The position numbers and the translations under genes were made by a program. A DNA stretch of 64,000 nt. It comes from JAAYJK01 sp964501655. Its GTDB lineage: Bacteria; Bacillota; Syntrophomonadia; Syntrophomonadales; Syntrophomonadaceae. Positions 1 through 8,681 of this stretch are shown piece by piece; position 1 is the stretch's first letter; the number at the start of each line of letters is the position of its first letter. Location of the stretch: NCBI GenBank assembly GCA_964501655.1, contig CAZCTN010000006.1, forward strand, positions 56,014-120,013, read 5' to 3'. The notes under the pieces are model-generated. The model was not told the DNA's origin. It did no database searches and saw only the letters and a program-made list of their open reading frames with translations.

Positions 1-972
1 TGTGGTTCCAACACCGCTACCTCGGCCACCATGGGGGCCATTGCCCTGCCGGAAATGAAGAAATACCATTATGATATGTCTCTGGCTACCGCCAGTATTG
101 CTGCCGGGGGAGTACTGGGAGTCTTGATTCCACCCAGTGTTATTTTTATCGTTTACGGTATGGCTACGGAACAATCGATAGGACGGCTCTTTATGGCCGG
201 TATCATTCCCGGCCTCCTGTTGATGGTGTTCTATATTATAACTATCTGGATATTAACCCGACGCCGGACTGACTTGGGTCCCCCGGGCCCCAGGGCAGAT
301 TGGAAGGAGCGGCTGAAAAGCCTGCGGGGAGGTCTGGCTGAAGTACTGTTTGTGTTTGCCCTGTCCATGGGTGGTCTCTTTGCCGGCTGGTTTACACCCA
401 CTGAAGCCGGAGCAATTGGAGCCGCAGGAGTATTGGCAGCAGCTTTGGCCGGCAGGCACCTGAACTGGGAGGGCTTCAAACAATCTCTCTTTGATACTAC
501 TCGCACCACTGCCATGATCATGCTCATGATTGCAGGCGCCATGATGTTCGGTCGCTTTATGGCTATCAGCCGGGTTCCCTTTGAACTGGCTTCGTGGGCA
601 GGCTCCCTGGCCTTTCCTCCCGTGCTGGTACTGGCCATAATTCTGCTGATCTACCTGGTGCTGGGCTGCTTTATTGATGCCCTGGCACTTATCCTGCTTA
701 CCATTCCTATCTTTTTCCCAGTGGTGGTGAATACCCTGGGGTACGATCCCATCTGGTTCGGAGTAATTATGGTTATGGTAGTTGCCATGGGTGTTATTAC
801 ACCGCCGGTGGGAATGAATGTGTATGTTATTAAAGGAGTAGCACCGGAAATTCCGGTAGAATTAATATTCAAAGGTGTCTGGCCCTTTTTAATCGCTATC
901 ATATTGTGTCTGGCAGTACTGATAGCCTTCCCGGCCCTGGCTACCTTCCTCCCTTCCCTGCTGATAAGGTAA
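1..972 (+). CDS. dctM: TRAP transporter large permease (DctM), 3' part
   Basis: Large membrane subunit of a tripartite ATP-independent periplasmic transporter, which imports organic acids or related solutes using an ion gradient with a separate binding protein. The reading frame is open from base 1, so the gene begins outside the window; the first ATG at 31 is internal. The GSNTATSATMGAIALPEM stretch at the left edge and the GCFIDALALILLTIPIFFPV stretch are typical of the DctM/SiaM family. About nine hydrophobic segments remain, ending with TAA at 970-972. Substrate cannot be told from this fragment. A convergent gene ends 23 bases further on. Confidence 0.9.
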   Translation, partial: CGSNTATSATMGAIALPEMKKYHYDMSLATASIAAGGVLGVLIPPSVIFIVYGMATEQSIGRLFMAGIIPGLLLMVFYIITIWILTRRRTDLGPPGPRADWKERLKSLRGGLAEVLFVFALSMGGLFAGWFTPTEAGAIGAAGVLAAALAGRHLNWEGFKQSLFDTTRTTAMIMLMIAGAMMFGRFMAISRVPFELASWAGSLAFPPVLVLAIILLIYLVLGCFIDALALILLTIPIFFPVVVNTLGYDPIWFGVIMVMVVAMGVITPPVGMNVYVIKGVAPEIPVELIFKGVWPFLIAIILCLAVLIAFPALATFLPSLLIR

Positions 973-995
973 ACCATGCAGGTCTTGTCAGCTGT

Positions 996-2054
996 TCAGC
1001 GGTTGATATATCGGGGAACCTTTTCTTGAGGATTGACCCGGTCCAAATCATACAAAACCCCGTCCGGATCGATGGAATAAGGTTGAAGTTTTTCCGCTAT
1101 TCGGGCTTTTTCCATTTCCAGGTTGGACTGACCCGGGATCCATATATCGATAAGAATAGGACGTTCATTGACCGGCATCTGGTCAACCTGGGCCAGGGCC
1201 CGATTGCACACTTCGCAATGGCTGGCAATAAACAGAACATATTCCCGGCTAAGATCAATCTGCACCGGGCTTCCATCGGCCCGATAGAAGGTAGTCAAAA
1301 TTACTGCATCTCCTGCATCCGCGGCATCGTTCCCGACCTGCTCATCTGCCTGATGTTCATCAACAGTCTGACTTCTTTCTTCCCTGGTGTTCTTGTCAGG
1401 AAGGGTTTCAAGGTTTTCAGTATCGCTAATTTCTTCCGAGCTGCCCCGCGGTTCCATCCCTGCTTCAGACTGGGTATCAGAATCCTGGATGAAACTTTCA
1501 GAACTTGAAGGAGTATCTTGCCCGGGCTGGGACACTGCAATACTGGATGACTCTTCGATTCTGCTGTTCGCTTGATTAGCCCCATCACTGAAGTTCAGCA
1601 GTAGCAGGAACGCCCCGACTGCCAGCAGCGAGATCAGGAGCATACACCTTACCGGCCTGGATTCTCTTTGCTGATAACCCAGCAGGAGCCATAACCCGAC
1701 CATAATAACGGCCGAGATACAGCAGAAGACACAATACTGTTTAAGCACAAATATCTGTATCAGGACCATATTCATTGACACTAGGGCACCCCCAGCAGCC
1801 AGCAACAGAGCGTAATTTCTTTTTCCCCTGACCAGGCACAGAAGAATCAGCAGGTAACCCAGTATTCCGGCATAGGCAATGGGCACCCCGAAGGGCTGAC
1901 CCCAAAAGGTGTTATGAACTGTGTCACACGCTTCACAGCCGTATTTGGAGAAACTGATATAAAGACTGTCGATAACCCCTATTGCCGCCAGCAATACAGG
2001 CAAACGCTGATTATTCATCCCCATGATCCTTCCACTTGGAATTTGATGCTTCAT
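996..2054 (-). CDS. VKOR-family oxidoreductase fused to a thioredoxin-like domain
   Basis: Predicted membrane disulfide-forming or quinone-linked thiol oxidoreductase. The first half has the vitamin K epoxide reductase layout: four to five membrane helices, an outer cysteine pair in YGCEACDTV and the active-site CVFC in KQYCVFCCISA. A hydrophilic Ser/Glu/Asp-rich linker of roughly 85 residues follows. The C-terminal part has a CEVC motif (ASHCEVCNRALAQVD) like a shortened thioredoxin fold. It lies downstream of tatA, ccsA and resB on the same strand, so a role in exported thiol or cytochrome c maturation is plausible. Start is uncertain: ATG at 2054 has a weak AAGGA, while ATG at 2018 is preceded by GGAAGG at good spacing. 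Confidence 0.82.
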   Translation of the reverse strand: MKHQIPSGRIMGMNNQRLPVLLAAIGVIDSLYISFSKYGCEACDTVHNTFWGQPFGVPIAYAGILGYLLILLCLVRGKRNYALLLAAGGALVSMNMVLIQIFVLKQYCVFCCISAVIMVGLWLLLGYQQRESRPVRCMLLISLLAVGAFLLLLNFSDGANQANSRIEESSSIAVSQPGQDTPSSSESFIQDSDTQSEAGMEPRGSSEEISDTENLETLPDKNTREERSQTVDEHQADEQVGNDAADAGDAVILTTFYRADGSPVQIDLSREYVLFIASHCEVCNRALAQVDQMPVNERPILIDIWIPGQSNLEMEKARIAEKLQPYSIDPDGVLYDLDRVNPQEKVPRYINR

Positions 2055-2084
2055 AATTCCTTAAAAATAAACAACTACGGGCAG

Positions 2085-2186
2085 GGTCAACCCTCCACCG
2101 CAACGAGCTGGAGATTAACATCCACCACCGGCTTTGCTAACAGAACCGATCGTTTAAGAGGGGGAGTCATCTTTTCGCCTCGTAAT
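2085..2186. repeat. Dispersed intergenic repeat, copy 1
   Basis: Resembles positions 39815-39922: both share CAACGAG, then CTTTG-TAA-AG-AAC, then CCGA-CG-TT-AAG, then CATCTTTTC-CCT-GT in the same order and similar spacing. Shorter, partial matches to the left part of the element occur near 26605 and 37465. All copies are between genes. Nature unknown. Confidence 0.5.
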
Positions 2187-2306
2187 AATATTATCACAGC
2201 CGGGATTATGTGAATAGATAAGATGAACGCAGGGGGGGGGCTTGCTGCCGCCAATTGTCCTGTTCTATAAGACCAAGGAGGATTTGTTGCCTTCTCCCCG
2301 ATATCC

Positions 2307-2340
2307 AAGAGCCCCCGCTAATGGTTCAGCAGGGGCTCTT
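2307..2340 (-). terminator. Hairpin after tatA
   Basis: AAGAGCCCC at 2307-2315 pairs with GGGGCTCTT at 2332-2340, with GCT/AGC extending the stem inward. It lies just downstream of tatA on the minus strand. The T tract is weak, so it may be an inefficient or processing hairpin. Confidence 0.55.
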
Positions 2341-2375
2341 GATCTGCTCTGGTAATTTCACTCCAGGTCTGGAGG

Positions 2376-2558
2376 CTATTTCTTGTCCGCTAATTCTTCC
2401 AGGTAATCGTCATCTTCCCGGGCTTTGCGGAAATTATTCAGGGCTTTGCCCATGGACTCACCCACCTTGGGTAATTTCCCCGGTCCGACAATAATCAGTA
2501 TGATAGCCAGTATAAATATCATTTCCCAGGGACCAAAGTTGCCAATTAATCCAAACAT
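2376..2558 (-). CDS. tatA: Twin-arginine translocase subunit TatA/E
   Basis: A 60-residue protein with one N-terminal membrane helix (about residues 8-25), a G-P-G-K-L-P hinge and an amphipathic helix, then an acidic-basic tail. This is the compact layout of TatA, which forms the pore that exports folded proteins with RR signal peptides. The window contains a likely client, the Tat lipoprotein reductase at 5311. No tatC is present in the window. It sits between ccsA and the VKOR fusion on the same strand and may be co-transcribed with them. Confidence 0.92.
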   Translation of the reverse strand: MFGLIGNFGPWEMIFILAIILIIVGPGKLPKVGESMGKALNNFRKAREDDDYLEELADKK

Positions 2559-2716
2559 CTTTTCATCCTCCTCTTCCTAAGACCGGACTGCTCAGAGTCT
2601 GAATCCTCTGGTTGCCGGTTGTTCTCGCCGCTGCAGATCTCAAACAAAATATACTGTGGCCATTAAGGCCATGGATATCATCGCATCTGGTACCGGGAGC
2701 CTTTCCCCATGTTTTC

Positions 2717-3502
2717 TTAGCCATAGCTGTGCAGCCCTGCCAGGAGATAGTTTACTCCAAAGAAGGTGAAGAGCACCAGTATGAATCCCGCTATTACCAC
2801 AAGGTTGGCATTGCTGCCTTTCCAGCCTTTGCTGCGATATATATGCAGGTATATGGCATAGATTATCCAGGTTACCAATGCCCAGGTCTCTTTGGGGTCC
2901 CAGCTCCAGTAAGTTCCCCAGGCTTGTTCTGCCCATACTCCTCCCAACACTATGGAGATGGACAGCATCACGAACCCGCCTCCTACTGCTCTGTATACAT
3001 TTATATCATGACTGTTATCCTTTTTCAGCAGCTGCACCAGAGCCAGGGCTGCCGCCAGGGCAAAGGCGCTGTAGGCAAATACAGCAGTCAATACGTGGCT
3101 GGTCAGCCAGGGACTCTTCAGGGCCGGCATCAGTGGAGTAAAGCTGCCATGCTGCTGGGGCATGAGTAAAAATACCGTTCCCAGCAACAGAGCGGTGATA
3201 ACCATCAGACCGGCTCCCCCGCTGCGAGTCCGACTCGTCTTTTCATAAAGTAAATACAGCAGTACACTCACAAAAGTGAAGCAAAGCAAAAATTCATAAC
3301 CGTCAGTTAAAGGCAGCCGGCCGGTCATAATGGTTCGTGCTGTCAGGGCAGCCAGGTTGGCCAGTGCTCCGGCTATGGCGGCAATAACGGCCGCCTGGAG
3401 CAGCTTTTCACGCCTGCTCGAATATCCCAGGCCATACAGGCAACTACTAATCAAGAAAAGCAGCAAGGCCAGTCCGGTACTGGTTTTTATTATTTCTGCC
3501 AT
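2717..3502 (-). CDS. ccsA: Cytochrome c biogenesis protein CcsA/ResC
   Basis: Haem-handling membrane protein of the System II cytochrome c maturation pathway. It works with ResB to carry haem across the membrane and attach it to apocytochrome. The 261-residue protein has about eight membrane helices and the family's tryptophan-rich WGTYWSWDPKETWALVTW motif at residues 195-212, with flanking histidines (H136, H220) suited to haem ligation. The upstream resB gene ends two bases before this start, so the two are translated as a unit. Its presence means the organism makes c-type cytochromes. Confidence 0.93.
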   Translation of the reverse strand: MAEIIKTSTGLALLLFLISSCLYGLGYSSRREKLLQAAVIAAIAGALANLAALTARTIMTGRLPLTDGYEFLLCFTFVSVLLYLLYEKTSRTRSGGAGLMVITALLLGTVFLLMPQQHGSFTPLMPALKSPWLTSHVLTAVFAYSAFALAAALALVQLLKKDNSHDINVYRAVGGGFVMLSISIVLGGVWAEQAWGTYWSWDPKETWALVTWIIYAIYLHIYRSKGWKGSNANLVVIAGFILVLFTFFGVNYLLAGLHSYG

Positions 3503-3504
3503 AT

Positions 3505-4509
3505 CTATTCCTCCCGGGTTTTCCTGTCCGAGCTGTCTCCGGTCCGCCTAAAAATACCCAGCTCCGCCAAAACTACCCCTAACATGAACAAGATCCCTCC
3601 TGCTCCAGCATAAGGCAAGCCCGGATCTTCTTTAACTTTGAACACCGAATATGATTTGAGACCGTTGAATTCAAGGGCAGCATTGGAGTCAATTTCGATC
3701 CTTTCTCCAAAAGGAGCCGCCCCCACTCCCAGAAGCTGCTCTTCCTGGTAGATGGAATAGATAATCTTAGGGTTATTGGGCTGAAGACTCTTGCTTTCCA
3801 TCCCATAGGACGGGTCGAAATCGGGGACATATTTGAAAACTTTAACCCCCCACCTGCTGCCTGGAATGTTCAGCAGCTGCCCTTCTACGGCAGCAGTATT
3901 CATCACCTTTCCCTCAGCTTCCAGCGTCACCCCCACCATGCTGCCATAACTTTGCTGATATATTTTGATTCCGTCATAGCGCAGCGGATAGTTTACCCTA
4001 ATGGTTTCCTGCTGCTCCAGCTGATCCCCCTTAAATACACTTACCCGGGACAAATACTGGGAGGGCATATTATTGTCATACAGCTCAATTTCAAAGGCTT
4101 CCAGCAGCAAAGTCACCGCTTCCCCATTTCTTTCCTCAGCAATAACAGCTTTTTCTCCTTCGGCCAGCCTCACCGTACCGCTCTGTCCGGCCCAGCTGTT
4201 AATCATACCCCCGATCAGGATCAGCATCAATCCGCTGTGCAATATCAACCATCCCCATTGCCGCACCTTGCTCAAAAGGTCCTTCCCGGCCCCCAGCAGT
4301 TTTCTCAACTTAAGGCAGCGATTGATGGTACATAAACCCAGGTTGAAAAACAGCAAGATTATCAGGATATTGAACAGCAAATGATGATAAAATCTGTCCG
4401 GCAGAATACTGCTCCCCACAGCTGAGAATAAAGCCAGCAATGCCAGCAAGACCAATCCGGTTTTCATGGAGGAAAAAGTCTTAAAGGTATAATGAAAGAT
4501 CCTGCTCAT
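3505..4509 (-). CDS. resB: Cytochrome c biogenesis protein ResB (Ccs1)
   Basis: Partner of CcsA in System II haem delivery. The 334 residues contain three N-terminal membrane helices (roughly 13-35, 40-58, 86-105), a large soluble domain that faces outside the cell, and a C-terminal helix (about 300-320) followed by a charged tail. This order is standard for ResB, although at 334 residues it is at the short end of the family. It is the first gene of the ccs-tatA-VKOR run. The 280 bases upstream are AT-rich and probably hold the promoter. Confidence 0.9.
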   Translation of the reverse strand: MSRIFHYTFKTFSSMKTGLVLLALLALFSAVGSSILPDRFYHHLLFNILIILLFFNLGLCTINRCLKLRKLLGAGKDLLSKVRQWGWLILHSGLMLILIGGMINSWAGQSGTVRLAEGEKAVIAEERNGEAVTLLLEAFEIELYDNNMPSQYLSRVSVFKGDQLEQQETIRVNYPLRYDGIKIYQQSYGSMVGVTLEAEGKVMNTAAVEGQLLNIPGSRWGVKVFKYVPDFDPSYGMESKSLQPNNPKIIYSIYQEEQLLGVGAAPFGERIEIDSNAALEFNGLKSYSVFKVKEDPGLPYAGAGGILFMLGVVLAELGIFRRTGDSSDRKTREE

Positions 4510-4669
4510 GCCGACTCCTCCGTCTGAAATAATAAGATCGTACCTATATTGTACAATTATCTCTGATTTTTTTTCTTTGGATGAACCAACAATTCTTAAG
4601 ATATCTTAATTGTACTAGCATCCAATCGTATTCATCATGTATACAGTTTCGTCCTGAACTCCTGCTGTT

Positions 4670-4799
4670 TTAACCCCAGCTTAGACCCAGAAATGCTCCG
4701 GTTCCCACTCCAATAATAACAGCTATTCCCCCAGCAGCAAGTGTAACTTTTTTACTAAAAATAGCTTTCCATCCCTTTTTGCCTTTTACTTCATTATTT
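4670..4799 (-). other. Possible membrane peptide tail without a normal start
   Basis: Directly after the Spo0E-like stop codon the +1 frame stays open for about 42 codons and reads as a basic segment (KGKKGWKAIFSKKV) followed by a Gly/Ala-rich hydrophobic helix, ending at TAA 4670-4672. No ATG, GTG or TTG opens it. It would be joined to the Spo0E-like protein by a +1 shift at the stop. It could be a decayed C-terminal extension or chance. Confidence 0.3.
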
Positions 4800-5018
4800 T
4801 CCGTTTAATAGGTTTGCTGCTTTAACGCAGTCATTTCTCTGCTTAGAATCCTTCTGGCATTTCAGGCAGGCTGCAATCAGATGATCCAGCTCCTGGCTCA
4901 ATTGCAGTATGTCTCCTTCAGTAAAGACTGTACCTCTTTCCTCGGCCAACCTGTTCAGATGCCATCGCTTATCTCCAATCCGCTCCATCAACGGACAACC
5001 TTTGCACATCATTTCCAT
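4794..5018 (-). CDS. Spo0E-family aspartyl-phosphate phosphatase
   Basis: Small protein of 74 residues with the Spo0E signature LSQELDHLI (about residues 40-48) in the predicted second helix. In Bacilli such proteins dephosphorylate Spo0A~P and delay sporulation. The N-terminus carries two cysteines (MCKGCPL) and the C-terminal half two more (CLKCQK), an unusual set that might bind a metal or respond to redox state; that part is inference. The gene is monocistronic by appearance. Its presence supports a spore-forming lineage. Confidence 0.7.
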   Translation of the reverse strand: MEMMCKGCPLMERIGDKRWHLNRLAEERGTVFTEGDILQLSQELDHLIAACLKCQKDSKQRNDCVKAANLLNGK

Positions 5019-5240
5019 ATCCTCCGCTTCATACCTGTATGACCTCTATACAAATTAGCAGCATATGTTTATAATCAAGTGTAGAAGTTGGCAGAAGCAC
5101 CTTTTCAAGAAAACGCCTGCGAATTTCATCTCCATTATAATTCAACTATCCGCTAAGTTGTTTTAGAGCCTACCCCAAGTTTTAGTCTCGATTTTAGTAT
5201 CCGCGCCCAATCGAATATGCGAATTCTGCATGATACCATT

Positions 5241-5267
5241 AAACTAAACTTAATAGTTCTTTAGTTT
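5241..5267. promoter_or_regulatory. Inverted repeat upstream of the Tat-reductase gene
   Basis: AAACTAAA at 5241-5248 and TTTAGTTT at 5260-5267 form a perfect 8-bp inverted repeat with an 11-base spacer, ending 43 bases before the ATG at 5311. It is a candidate operator for the nearby PucR-type regulator; no experimental support. Confidence 0.35.
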
Positions 5268-5310
5268 GTCGTGTTGTTAACAGGGAATCCAATTAGAGAG
5301 GAGAAGGATT

Positions 5311-7023
5311 ATGAGTTTAGAAGAAAACGGCAAAAAAGGCATCTCCAGAAGAACATTCATTCAGGGTACGGCCATTGGTGCTGTAGGTCTAGCCGGCGCT
5401 GGTTTGCTGACTGGCTGCAGCCCCAAAGAAACACCTTCAGATGGACAGGCTGGCAGCTCTACCGGTAAGTGGAGCTGGGAAACCAAGCCTGACCCGATAC
5501 CCGCCTCTGAGATTAAAAAGACCGTTGATACTGAAGTGTTGGTAGTAGGTGCCGGACTGGCTGGTACCTGCGCTGTATTGTCTGCTCATGAAGCAGGAGC
5601 CAAGGCCATTTTGATTGATAAAAATGATACCTGGGCAGCCCGCGGAGGTCATATAACCGCTTTTGGCAGCAAGCTTCAGCAAGAGATGGGCATCAATGTA
5701 GATTACCGGCATGTAATTAGAAGATGGGTTTACTGGGCTCAGGGCAGATGTAAAGAAGATTTGCTCTGGCTCTTTGCGGAGAAAAGCGGAGCCTGTTTCG
5801 ACTGGGTTATGGACCAGGTTGAGCCCCGCGGCTTGAAAGTTGCCATGTGGGATGGCTATTTTAAAGGACCCGATTATACCGAATATCCTGTTACTCATTT
5901 CTTTTATCAGGACGGAACCAACTTCATTTACCAGGACGGAAATATTGAGGGAGCCGGCAACGGAGTTCTGCTTCCCATCCTGGAAGAAATCATCAAAGAA
6001 AAGGGGATTGATATACATTATAAAACTCCGGCCGTACAGCTGGTCAGAGATGGTAATGGGCCAGTTACCGGCATAATCGCCGGAGAGGCCGGTAATTATA
6101 CCCAGTATAATGCCAGCAAGGGAGTCATAATCGCTACCGGAGACTATGCATCCGATAAAGAAATGGTAGAGAGATACGATCCTTTTGCTCTCCAGGCTGA
6201 TTCCCAGATATACTTCCCCAACAAGTGTAATACCGGTGATGCTCACAAAATGGCCATGTGGGTCGGCGGAGCTATGCAGAAAGTGGAACCTCATGCCGCT
6301 GTTATTCACCTGGAATCCGGAGCCCAAAGCTATGCTTTCCTGCATGTTAATGCCTTGGGCCAGCGTTTTAAAAATGAGGACGTTAATACCCAGTCCAAGA
6401 GCTGCAGCAAGCACTACGAGCCGGACGGTATCGCCTGGACGGTATATGATGCTGATGGCCTTCAGCAGGTCAAAAAGCAAATCGATGCCGGCATCGGCGG
6501 CGGCCTATTCTATGGTCAGACCTTCCAGCGCATAGGAACTGAATTTGACCTGGAAGCTGAGCAGCAGGTTCTGGATCTGCACCTGAGCAACGGCAAGGTA
6601 GTTACTGCCGATACCCTGGAGGGCCTGGCAGCAAAAATGGGAGTTCCCGCCGATGCTCTGGCTGAAACAGTCCAGCGTTACAATGAAATGGTCGCGTCTC
6701 AAAACGACAAGGAATACGGCAAACGATCCGAATTATTGACCCCCATAGTTAAAGCCCCGTTCTACGCCGGGAAACTCTTGAGCACCGTTCTGACCATGGT
6801 AGGCGGACTGAGAACCAACACCAATCTGAATGTTCTGGACGAAAATGACCAGCCGATTGAAAACTTGTATGTAGCAGGATCGGCTGCCGGCGATTTCTTT
6901 GCCAACGATTATCCCACTATTTGTCCTGGCATCGGACATGGACGCTGTATAACTTTCGGCCGCTTGGCGGGAATTATTGCAGCCGGAAAATCGGCTGACA
7001 TCGTTCCGTCAATAGATGTTTAA
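5311..7023 (+). CDS. Tat-exported lipoprotein FAD-binding reductase (fumarate reductase/FAD_binding_2 family)
   Basis: Exported flavoenzyme of the fumarate/urocanate reductase and succinate dehydrogenase flavoprotein superfamily. The N-terminus has a twin-arginine signal (SRRTFIQG, then a Gly/Ala-rich helix) ending in the lipobox LLTGC, so the mature protein should be anchored outside the membrane at that cysteine. An FAD Rossmann motif VVGAGLAGTCA lies near residue 80. The C-terminus has the conserved NLYVAGSAAGDFFANDYPT and GIGHGRCITFGR segments. No FMN-binding or cytochrome domain is fused, so the electron donor is separate. Substrate is unknown. GAGGAGAAGG precedes the ATG. A close paralogue without the signal is at 8682, with a PucR-type regulator between them. 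Confidence 0.85.
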   Translation: MSLEENGKKGISRRTFIQGTAIGAVGLAGAGLLTGCSPKETPSDGQAGSSTGKWSWETKPDPIPASEIKKTVDTEVLVVGAGLAGTCAVLSAHEAGAKAILIDKNDTWAARGGHITAFGSKLQQEMGINVDYRHVIRRWVYWAQGRCKEDLLWLFAEKSGACFDWVMDQVEPRGLKVAMWDGYFKGPDYTEYPVTHFFYQDGTNFIYQDGNIEGAGNGVLLPILEEIIKEKGIDIHYKTPAVQLVRDGNGPVTGIIAGEAGNYTQYNASKGVIIATGDYASDKEMVERYDPFALQADSQIYFPNKCNTGDAHKMAMWVGGAMQKVEPHAAVIHLESGAQSYAFLHVNALGQRFKNEDVNTQSKSCSKHYEPDGIAWTVYDADGLQQVKKQIDAGIGGGLFYGQTFQRIGTEFDLEAEQQVLDLHLSNGKVVTADTLEGLAAKMGVPADALAETVQRYNEMVASQNDKEYGKRSELLTPIVKAPFYAGKLLSTVLTMVGGLRTNTNLNVLDENDQPIENLYVAGSAAGDFFANDYPTICPGIGHGRCITFGRLAGIIAAGKSADIVPSIDV

Positions 7024-7059
7024 GCGTCTGTTAACTGAAGTAACTGAAATCTGAACTAT

Positions 7060-7093
7060 AAGGGGAGATCGCGGCTTTCGATTCTCCCCTTTC
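7060..7093 (+). terminator. Hairpin after the Tat reductase
   Basis: AAGGGGAGA at 7060-7068 pairs with TCTCCCCTT at 7083-7091, with an inner ATCG/CGAT pairing. The T tract is short. It lies 36 bases after the stop and probably ends the single-gene transcript. Confidence 0.6.
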
Positions 7094-7313
7094 CATAAGG
7101 AAATGCAGCCTGAAAATACAGGGTAATAACCCTGGCAGAAATAACACAATATAATCACAGCTATATCAAACTGGCATTCCAGTCTATATGCAAGCTATAA
7201 TAAAACTAGAATATGTCCCCCGCTTAAGGTGAGGTTCTTTTTAACAGAACAGGCGGCAGGTTCAAACTAGTTTCTTCCTTATTTGTTGTCGAACCTAAAT
7301 GGTGGTGTATTTT

Positions 7314-8513
7314 ATGTCAACAGACTTTAAAACTTCACATTATTTACTTGAAGGCATGCTTGATGCTGGATTACCTTTTGTGGGCATATATCTGGAAAAA
7401 AAAATAGGTAAGCCGGCAAAAATCACTGATGCGGCAGGTCGGATATTATATCCCGACCAAAGGGATAAGGTTCATCAAGCAGATGAGTTGTTTATAAATA
7501 TCCCGGCAGGTATCAACCCCCGTTCTGATTATGAATTATCCAACGATTGTCTGTACTTTCAGATCCAACACAATTCCAGCTGCAGTGCCTACGTGATAAT
7601 CGATAATATTGCTGAACAGGACATTAACCGGGCTCTGAGCATACTGAAGGATAGCAGGCTGGCTTTAAAGTATCATTTTTTCATGTACAATGAAATGATC
7701 AAAAACAAGGAGGATTTTGCCCAGAGCTTGTATGAAAACTTCTTCCTGTCAGCCGATGTGAGTATCCCGGACAAGCTTAAAATGTATGAACAGAAAATGG
7801 ATATCAACAACTATTATTTCGTTTCCCTTTGGGATATAGAGGAAGGTTCTTCCCAGCTGGACTGGAAGATACTTCGATCATATATATATGAAACCATGAA
7901 TCTGGAACAGTCAGAATATGTAAGTTCGATAATGGTCCCCGGACGCATCATAACCATTTTCCGGGGCAATCCCAAAGAAAGTCCCATGGATATCGATCCT
8001 GACTGGCCGGGACGAGAGAACCTGGCATCAAGCAAAGAGGCTATAGAAAAGAAGTTCAATATAATTTATTCACAGGGATTGGGGAGAATTTACCGGCCTT
8101 CAGGCTTGCTGCAGAGCTACCAGGAGGCCTGTATTGCCGTAGCCCTTCCTCGTTTGATGGGTCAAAAGGGCTTTATCCAGTATTTTTCCCAGCTGGGTGT
8201 ATTCTCCATTATTTTCTCCCACGAACCCGAAACGGTAAGAAATTACTGCTATCAGGTTCTGGGCAGGATCATCGAACACGATCAGAAATATGGCACTGAT
8301 CTGCTGGATACCCTCAGAATACTTCTGGATAATTCCTGCAGCTGGACTACTACCGCTAACCAGATGTATGTTCATGTTAATACCGTTTATTATCGGATGT
8401 TTAAAGTACAAAAACTATTAAATGTAGACTTCTCCCTATTTGAAACCAGACTGCATCTGTATACGGCTATCAGAGCCTGGGATACTCTGAATAACTGTAG
8501 TTTTCCAGAGTAA
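7314..8513 (+). CDS. PucR/CdaR-type transcriptional regulator
   Basis: Probable DNA-binding regulator of the neighbouring reductase genes. The last 70 residues match the PucR C-terminal helix-turn-helix: LLDTLRILLDNSCSWTTTA, then VHVNTVYYRMFKVQKLL, the recognition helix region, and a final helix ending in WDTL. The N-terminal 300 residues are an uncharacterised sensor with no obvious PAS or GAF motif that I can name. ATG at 7314 is preferred because GGTGG lies eight bases before it; an ATG at 7299 is in frame. The gene sits between two paralogous FAD reductases. A stump of a second, similar regulator is found at 10568-10659. Confidence 0.82.
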   Translation: MSTDFKTSHYLLEGMLDAGLPFVGIYLEKKIGKPAKITDAAGRILYPDQRDKVHQADELFINIPAGINPRSDYELSNDCLYFQIQHNSSCSAYVIIDNIAEQDINRALSILKDSRLALKYHFFMYNEMIKNKEDFAQSLYENFFLSADVSIPDKLKMYEQKMDINNYYFVSLWDIEEGSSQLDWKILRSYIYETMNLEQSEYVSSIMVPGRIITIFRGNPKESPMDIDPDWPGRENLASSKEAIEKKFNIIYSQGLGRIYRPSGLLQSYQEACIAVALPRLMGQKGFIQYFSQLGVFSIIFSHEPETVRNYCYQVLGRIIEHDQKYGTDLLDTLRILLDNSCSWTTTANQMYVHVNTVYYRMFKVQKLLNVDFSLFETRLHLYTAIRAWDTLNNCSFPE

Positions 8514-8681
8514 TACCAGGAAATATGGAGACAATATGCGAATTAATGAGGGAATGTTTAATCGGGTATGATCTGGACCGATTCTTTTGAATTCTATTTT
8601 TTTATTACCACCTTAGAAGAATATTTCCAGTATCATTGAGAGAGGAAATTATAACAGCTACTAGTAATAGGGGATGATTTT

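Larger units (their letters stand above)
2055..2375. other. Intergenic stretch with dispersed repeat and hairpin
   Basis: No convincing gene. It holds one copy of a dispersed repeat (about 2085-2186), a run of nine G residues near 2231 and a strong hairpin at 2307-2340. The short open frame on the minus strand here has no family resemblance and no ribosome binding site. Confidence 0.5.

Noticed and set aside
2087..2308. Short minus-strand open frame before tatA-VKOR boundary
   Set aside because: Lies over a dispersed repeat, with no ribosome binding site or similarity.
5437..6480. A 347-codon open frame on the minus strand within the Tat reductase
   Set aside because: The plus-strand gene has clear family motifs, ribosome binding site and signal peptide; the antisense frame has none.
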